This document shows, piece by piece, positions 58,986-64,000 of a stretch of DNA of 64,000 nucleotides (position 1 is its first letter; each line of letters opens with the position of its first letter). The notes beneath the pieces were generated by a model. That model saw only the letters and a program-made list of their open reading frames with translations, made no database searches and was not told the origin of the DNA. The DNA lies in NCBI GenBank assembly GCA_945983355.1, contig CAMFSU010000013.1:1-64000 (forward strand). The letters run 5' to 3'. This stretch comes from an uncultured Clostridia bacterium. Lineage in GTDB: Bacteria > Bacillota > Clostridia > Oscillospirales > Acutalibacteraceae. The position numbers and the translations under genes are program-made.

Positions 58986-60370
58986 CAATCGGCAGCACCA
59001 TAGCAGTCAAAGACCCGTCAGTAGAATTGGTGTCTTGGTGCAAAAGCAATCTGATACTTCGGAATCCCGACTACACCAAAAAGGTTCGTATGCACCTGTG
59101 GGTCGGGAATACTCCGAAAGACCTATATCTTTACGAGGTTGACGGAGATACGCTTATCCTTCCATTCGGTACGCTGAGAGAAATACTCCCAATGATTGCC
59201 GGAGCGAAAGTGTATAAGAGTTTCGCAGAACCTCGCAGGGTTGATTACAGTTGCGACATTCCTCTGTATGACTATCAGCAGGTCGCAGTCGATGAAGTAG
59301 TCAAGGAGCATTATGGCATCCTTCAAAGTCCGGCAGGTAGCGGTAAGACCCAAATGGGAATTGCCGTTGCCGCTCGGCTCGGTTGCCGAACCCTATGGCT
59401 CACTCACACGCAGGACCTTCTTACACAGAGTATGAATCGAGCAAAAATGTATATGAACCCTAAGACCATTGGAACGATTACCAACGGTAAGGTGAATATC
59501 GGAAGCGGTATCACCTTTGCGACAGTACAAACGATGTGCCGCTTAGACCTGCCATATTACAAGCACTTTTGGGATGTAATCATCGTTGATGAGTGCCACC
59601 GTTGTGCAGGTACTCCCACGGCAATATCGCAGTTCTCAAAGGTTCTAAGCAACCTCTCGGCTCGTCATAAGTACGGACTGTCTGCTACTGTGCATCGTTC
59701 TGATGGAATGATAAGAGCGACCTACGCTCTACTCGGTAATGTGATTTACACAGTTCCCGATGAAGCCGTTGCTGACAAGATTATGACAGTCGGCATCCGA
59801 CCTACGAGTACAGGTGTGAAGATTTCCCGTGAGTGCCTTAACACGGATGGAACGCTGAATTATACGAAGCTCATTTCTTATCTCTGTGAGAACTCATACC
59901 GAAATAACCTCATCAGTTCTTGGATAGTGTCGGAAGCAGAACACTCGTCTCTCATCCTTTCAGACAGGCTCGAACACCTCGAAGCACTTATGGCTACTCT
60001 CCCACGCTCGATGCGTGAACAAGCCGTAATGATAAGCGGTAAGATGACCTCGAAGAAAGGCAAGGCTGAGCGAGAACAGGCTATCGAGGATATGCGACAG
60101 GGTAAGAAGAAATACCTGTTCGCAACATATTCTCTCGCAAAAGAGGGTTTGGACATTCCTCGATTGGAACGATTGTATCTCACTACGCCACAAAAAGACT
60201 ATGCCGTTATCACGCAGAGCATCGGTCGTATCGCCCGAACCTTTGAGGGTAAGCAAGACCCCGTGTGCTTTGACTTTGTGGATGACATCGGGTATCTCAT
60301 CAAGGCTTATAAGAAGAGATGCACGACCTACAAAAAGAACGGCTGCTATTTCGTAGGAGGTGCAAAATGA
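58964..60370 (+). CDS. superfamily 2 DEAD/DEAH helicase
   Basis: LQSPAGSGKTQMGIAVA Walker A, VIIVDECHRC, GLSATVHRSDG, QSIGRIARTF. Confidence 0.93.
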   Translation: MGEEMQVTIGSTIAVKDPSVELVSWCKSNLILRNPDYTKKVRMHLWVGNTPKDLYLYEVDGDTLILPFGTLREILPMIAGAKVYKSFAEPRRVDYSCDIPLYDYQQVAVDEVVKEHYGILQSPAGSGKTQMGIAVAARLGCRTLWLTHTQDLLTQSMNRAKMYMNPKTIGTITNGKVNIGSGITFATVQTMCRLDLPYYKHFWDVIIVDECHRCAGTPTAISQFSKVLSNLSARHKYGLSATVHRSDGMIRATYALLGNVIYTVPDEAVADKIMTVGIRPTSTGVKISRECLNTDGTLNYTKLISYLCENSYRNNLISSWIVSEAEHSSLILSDRLEHLEALMATLPRSMREQAVMISGKMTSKKGKAEREQAIEDMRQGKKKYLFATYSLAKEGLDIPRLERLYLTTPQKDYAVITQSIGRIARTFEGKQDPVCFDFVDDIGYLIKAYKKRCTTYKKNGCYFVGGAK

Positions 60371-61942
60371 TACGACTTGGAAGTTTGTTTGACGGAGCAG
60401 GTACATTCCCGTTCGCAGGTAAACAGTACGGCGTGAAGCCTGTATGGGCGAGTGAGATTGAACCTTTCCCCGTCAGCGTAACAAGCAAACGATTTCCGAA
60501 GATGAAACACCTCGGAGACATTACCAAAATCAACGGTGCCGACATAGAACCCGTTGACATCATCACCTTTGGTTCACCCTGTCAAGACCTGTCTGTTGCA
60601 GGTAAACGAGCAGGACTCGATGGTGAGAGGTCGGGGTTGTTTATGGAAGCAGTAAGAATCATCAAAGAAATGCGAGGTGAAACCAATGGAGAGTACCCAA
60701 AAATCGCAATATGGGAGAATGTTCCCGGTGCGTTTAGTTCCAATGAGCGAGAAGACTTCCGGGTTGTCCTCGAAGAACTCTGCAAAATTAAAGGAGGTAA
60801 CACCTCTATTCCTCGACCTCCGAAACGGGGGGGGGAGACCTGCTTGGAACGATGCAGGACTTATCTTGGCAGACGAGTTTTCAATCGCTTGGCGAGTCCT
60901 CGATGCTCAATTTTGGGGAGTACCCCAACGCCGTAGAAGAATCTTCCTTGTGGTCGATTTTGGAGGACAATGTGCCGGAGAAATACTCTTTGAGCGAAAA
61001 GGCTTGTCAAGGAGTTTTGCGGAGAGCCGACAGGCGTGGCAAGGATTTACCCATTCTCTTGCGTGTCGCTCTGATGCAAAAGTGTGGGATGCCCGTGGAA
61101 ATGGCGATGGCGAGACTTGTTCCACTATCACAGGAGACCACGAAAACCGAATAACCGATTACACCAACATCCTTGTTACAGGGGTCGATTGCTTCAATCA
61201 GTCTCTTACGGGTGATAAAGCAATGACGATGTGTGCCGCAAATGGAGATTACAACCACTCCCCGTGCGTTGCGATTTACGGCAAAGGTACACGCCCTCAC
61301 AACAAAGACGAAGCACAGGTGTGGGAGGATAAGGACATTGCGAACTGTCTCAACATAAACGATATGAGCGAAGCTCGTGTCAACGAGATAATCGTAATGG
61401 CTACTCAGCAGGGCGGCTCGGAAATAGCCGTTGACCTCTGTCCCACAATTACGGCTTCCGCAGGAATGAGCGGTAATAATCAGCCCGTAATGTTCTATGC
61501 CCTTGACAGAGCATCGTTCAATCAAGGCATCAACGCCCAATACGACATCGGCATCGATGATAGCGGCATCGCCCAAACTCTCGTGGCGAAAGGTCCGGGT
61601 GCGGTGGCTTTCGGAGTACCGCTTGGATTTCGACCCGAAAACACTCGACTATACGAAGAGGTCTCAACGACCATCTGTAACGGCACGAATCCGGGACACC
61701 ATCAAGGAGTCCTCATTCTTGACCGACTCATTACAGAACTTCGCCGCTTAACCCCTATCGAGTGCGGCAGACTTGATGGTATGCCCGATTGGTGGTGCGA
61801 TGACATACCTCACTCTGATAGTGCTGAGTACAAGATGTGGGGTAACGGAATGGCTCTACCTTGTGTGATGTATGTAATGGAAGGGTGTGTCAAGGTACTC
61901 ACTCGCCGTTGGCTCGAAAGCGTTATGGGGGTGGGTGTATGA
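60367..61942 (+). CDS. C5-cytosine DNA methyltransferase, interrupted by a frameshift at a G9 tract (60827-60835)
   Basis: Frame 1: RLGSLFDGAGTFPFAG, FGSPCQDLSVAG, WENVPGAFSSN, SIPRPPKRGG; continues in another frame: RPAWNDAGLILADEFSIAWRVLDAQFWGVPQRRRRIFLVVDF...YKMWGNGMALPC. Confidence 0.9.
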
Positions 61943-63774
61943 TACAGATTTTCGACTGCGAGGTTTTTGCTTACGATTGGTTTTTCGTCTTCAAAGACCT
62001 CGAAATAAAGGAGTACACCGTAGTTCACAACGATAACGAAGCGGTCATTGAGTTTATGAAAATCGACCCTCTGCTTGGCGGTTTCAACAATAAGCACTAC
62101 GACCAATTCATTCTCAAAGCGGTACTCGCAGATGCGACTCCTCAGCAGATAAAGCAGGTCAACGATTACATAATCGAGCAAGACGGGAACGGATGGGAAC
62201 ATCCTCTCGTTCGTGAATGTAAGACCTACTTCGAGCAATTCGATTTATTCGATGATTGCCAAATGGGTCTGTCGCTGAAAGCCATAGAAGCTCATCTCGG
62301 AATGGATATTCGAGAGACAACTGTTGACTTCACTATCGACAGACCGCTCACCGAAGAGGAAATCGAGGAGGTAATCTTTTACTGTAAGCACGATGTCGAT
62401 GCGACAGAGCGGCTCTATTACCTCAGACAAAACTACCTCGATAATAAACTCTTCCTCGGTCGTGCAAAGGGTATAGACGATGGCAGAGCCTTGTATATGA
62501 CAAATGCCAAACTCACGGCAGCATACCTCGATGCTCAAATGAAAGAGCATAACGATGAGCGTGAGTATCAATACCCGACCAACCTGCTACGGCAGTATAT
62601 CCCCGATGATGTATTCGTGTTCTTCGACCGATTACACGACAAGACCATAAGTGATTACGAGGTCTTTTCAAGTAAGTTGAATTTCAACATCGGAGACTGC
62701 CAATGCACAATCGGTTATGGTGGAATCCACGGGGCTATCCCGACATACAGGGAGAAGTCCACGGATAACCGCTCTATCCGAAACAGAGATGTGGCGAGTT
62801 ACTATCCTCACCTTATGACCCTCGATGGTTATTGCTCTCGTAATATGCCGAACCCACAGGTCTATGCAGATATGTTGGAACGCAGAATGAAGGCGAAGAA
62901 ATCGGGAGACAAGGCACTCGCAAACGCTTTGAAGCTCGTAGCCAATACGACCTACGGCGTTATGCTGAACAAGTACAACGATATGTACGACCCTCTTATG
63001 GGTAGGTCGGTATGTATCACGGGGCAGTTGAGACTCTTAGAGTTGGCTAACCACCTCGTTGCCGACTGTCCTACACTCAAAATCGTTCAGTTGAACACCG
63101 ATGGTATTATGGTTTCTCTTGATAACTGCGACCTCGAAACATACGACCAAATATGTCAAGAGTGGCAGGATAGAACGGGCTTCGAGTTGGAAGAAGACTG
63201 CATCTCTGAAATCATCCAAAAGGATGTAAACAACTACATTGAGATTGCCATAGATGGTAGCACAAAGATAAAGGGCGGTCAGTTGGTGCGTGGTATCGCT
63301 CCGGCAGGTGCGTTCAATATCAACAACAATGCGACCATCGTGGCAAAGGCACTACTCGATTATTTTGCAAAAGGAGTCTCGGTTGAAGAGACAATCGAAA
63401 GTTGTAACGACCTACTCTCCTTCCAACTTATCGCAAAAGCATCGAGTAAATATGCGGCGGCGTATCACATTATTGCAGGTGAAAAGGTTCTCGTGCAGAA
63501 GTGCAATCGTGTGTACGCCACAACAGAACGGGAATACGGAACTCTCGTCAAGACCCATTCCGAAAAAGGCAATGATGTGAAAATTGGCGGTCTGCCGGAG
63601 CATTGCCTTATCGACAATAACAATGAGTTGAGTATCGAACGAGTGGATAAGAAGTGGTATATAAAACTCGCTAAGAGGTATATTAACGACTTCCTCGGAA
63701 TCAAACCTCCGAAGAAAAATACTCGTAAGATTAACTCACTCGCAAAACAAGCACTAAAATTATTGGAGGTATAA
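61939..63774 (+). CDS. phage family-B-like DNA polymerase with 3'-5' exonuclease
   Basis: Exo motifs FDCEVFAYD, GFNNKHYDQFIL, YCKHDVDATE; motif A RDVASYYPHLM, motif B ALKLVANTTYGVM, motif C QLNTDGIMV. Confidence 0.82.
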   Translation: MIQIFDCEVFAYDWFFVFKDLEIKEYTVVHNDNEAVIEFMKIDPLLGGFNNKHYDQFILKAVLADATPQQIKQVNDYIIEQDGNGWEHPLVRECKTYFEQFDLFDDCQMGLSLKAIEAHLGMDIRETTVDFTIDRPLTEEEIEEVIFYCKHDVDATERLYYLRQNYLDNKLFLGRAKGIDDGRALYMTNAKLTAAYLDAQMKEHNDEREYQYPTNLLRQYIPDDVFVFFDRLHDKTISDYEVFSSKLNFNIGDCQCTIGYGGIHGAIPTYREKSTDNRSIRNRDVASYYPHLMTLDGYCSRNMPNPQVYADMLERRMKAKKSGDKALANALKLVANTTYGVMLNKYNDMYDPLMGRSVCITGQLRLLELANHLVADCPTLKIVQLNTDGIMVSLDNCDLETYDQICQEWQDRTGFELEEDCISEIIQKDVNNYIEIAIDGSTKIKGGQLVRGIAPAGAFNINNNATIVAKALLDYFAKGVSVEETIESCNDLLSFQLIAKASSKYAAAYHIIAGEKVLVQKCNRVYATTEREYGTLVKTHSEKGNDVKIGGLPEHCLIDNNNELSIERVDKKWYIKLAKRYINDFLGIKPPKKNTRKINSLAKQALKLLEV

Positions 63775-63780
63775 ACCAAA

Positions 63781-64000
63781 TGGCTACTAAGAAAACAGAA
63801 ACCCCTATCGAAACCGCCACTATGAATGTGTGGCAAAAACTTCTCGCTTCAAGGATGGATTTCTTGAAACAGAAGGTCAAGCAATCCGGCGTAAATCTTC
63901 ACGCTGAATTTACCTACTTCGAGTTGAAGGACATCGTGCCGGTCGCAACGGACATTTTCGCAAAGTACAACTGCGTGTTCTTAACCACTTTCCCCGAAGG
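63781..64000 (+). CDS. ERF-like single-strand annealing protein (5' part only, runs off window)
   Basis: MATKKTETPIETATMNVWQKLLASRMDFLKQKVKQSGVNLHAEFTYFELKDIVPVATDIFAKYNCVFLTTFPEG. Confidence 0.55.

Larger units (their letters stand above)
54171..64000. mobile_element. left part of an integrated prophage or ICE-like element (runs past window end)
   Basis: Serine recombinase, repressor/divergent promoter, small phage-type proteins, helicase, methyltransferase, PolB, ERF-like gene; change in base and codon composition versus host. Confidence 0.85.

Noticed and set aside
58530-58988. 152-aa minus-strand ORF opposite the nuclease gene
   Set aside because: Sense strand encodes a recognisable VRR/RecU-like nuclease in a tightly packed operon.
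60677-60830. Track ORF start MKPMESTQKSQYGRMF as an independent start for the second methyltransferase half
   Set aside because: Upstream of the G tract the family-like sequence (WENVPGAFSS...SIPRPPK) is in the 60367 frame; the alternate frame there is non-homologous and the real junction is the G9 tract.
60852-61154. 100-aa ORF in the third frame of the methyltransferase
   Set aside because: Conserved C5-MTase motifs lie in the 60677-61942 frame; this one is an overlap artefact.
1-64000. CRISPR arrays, rRNA operons
   Set aside because: No regularly spaced repeats and no rRNA-like sequence seen.

Overview
The window reads as a chromosome segment of a gut-type, spore-forming Firmicute (Clostridia/Oscillospiraceae-like; this placement is inference from gene content). 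It carries the start of an integrated mobile element in its last ~10 kb. Host part (1-~54.0 kb): (i) minus-strand operon pyrH-frr-uppS-cdsA-dxr-rseP-ispG-polC, in which PolC appears to lack the embedded DEDD exonuclease; (ii) pduL-hemW-phosphatase; (iii) PqqD-like protein + OPT transporter, pepD; (iv) a compact gerA-type germination operon; (v) vanY-like, lepA; (vi) a pyrimidine operon pyrC-carB-pyrK-pyrD-pyrF-pyrE-pyrB-pyrI behind a complete PyrR-type attenuator (promoter, binding hairpin, antiterminator and terminator are all readable); (vii) a mini-operon of HPr-kinase-like + PqqD + S24/S26 peptidase with no visible precursor; (viii) metabolic and transport genes including a bile-salt-hydrolase-like enzyme and BioY; (ix) a nonulosonic-acid capsule/EPS cluster (glf, GTs, a Wzy-GT52 fusion, Wzx, a CMP-sugar synthetase-PseG fusion, neuB). 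Element part (~54.0-64.0 kb, running off the end): large serine recombinase, cI-like repressor with divergent promoter and operators, small Cys-rich proteins, SLT lysozyme, RecU/VRR-like nuclease, SF2 helicase, a C5-cytosine methyltransferase split exactly at a G9 homopolymer (candidate phase-variable gene), a family-B DNA polymerase with variant motif C, and the start of an ERF-like gene. The strongest leads are the G9 methyltransferase switch, the exonuclease-less PolC, the HprK/PqqD/S26 cassette and the Wzy-sialyltransferase fusion. No homology search could be run; product names come from motif recognition in the translated ORFs.
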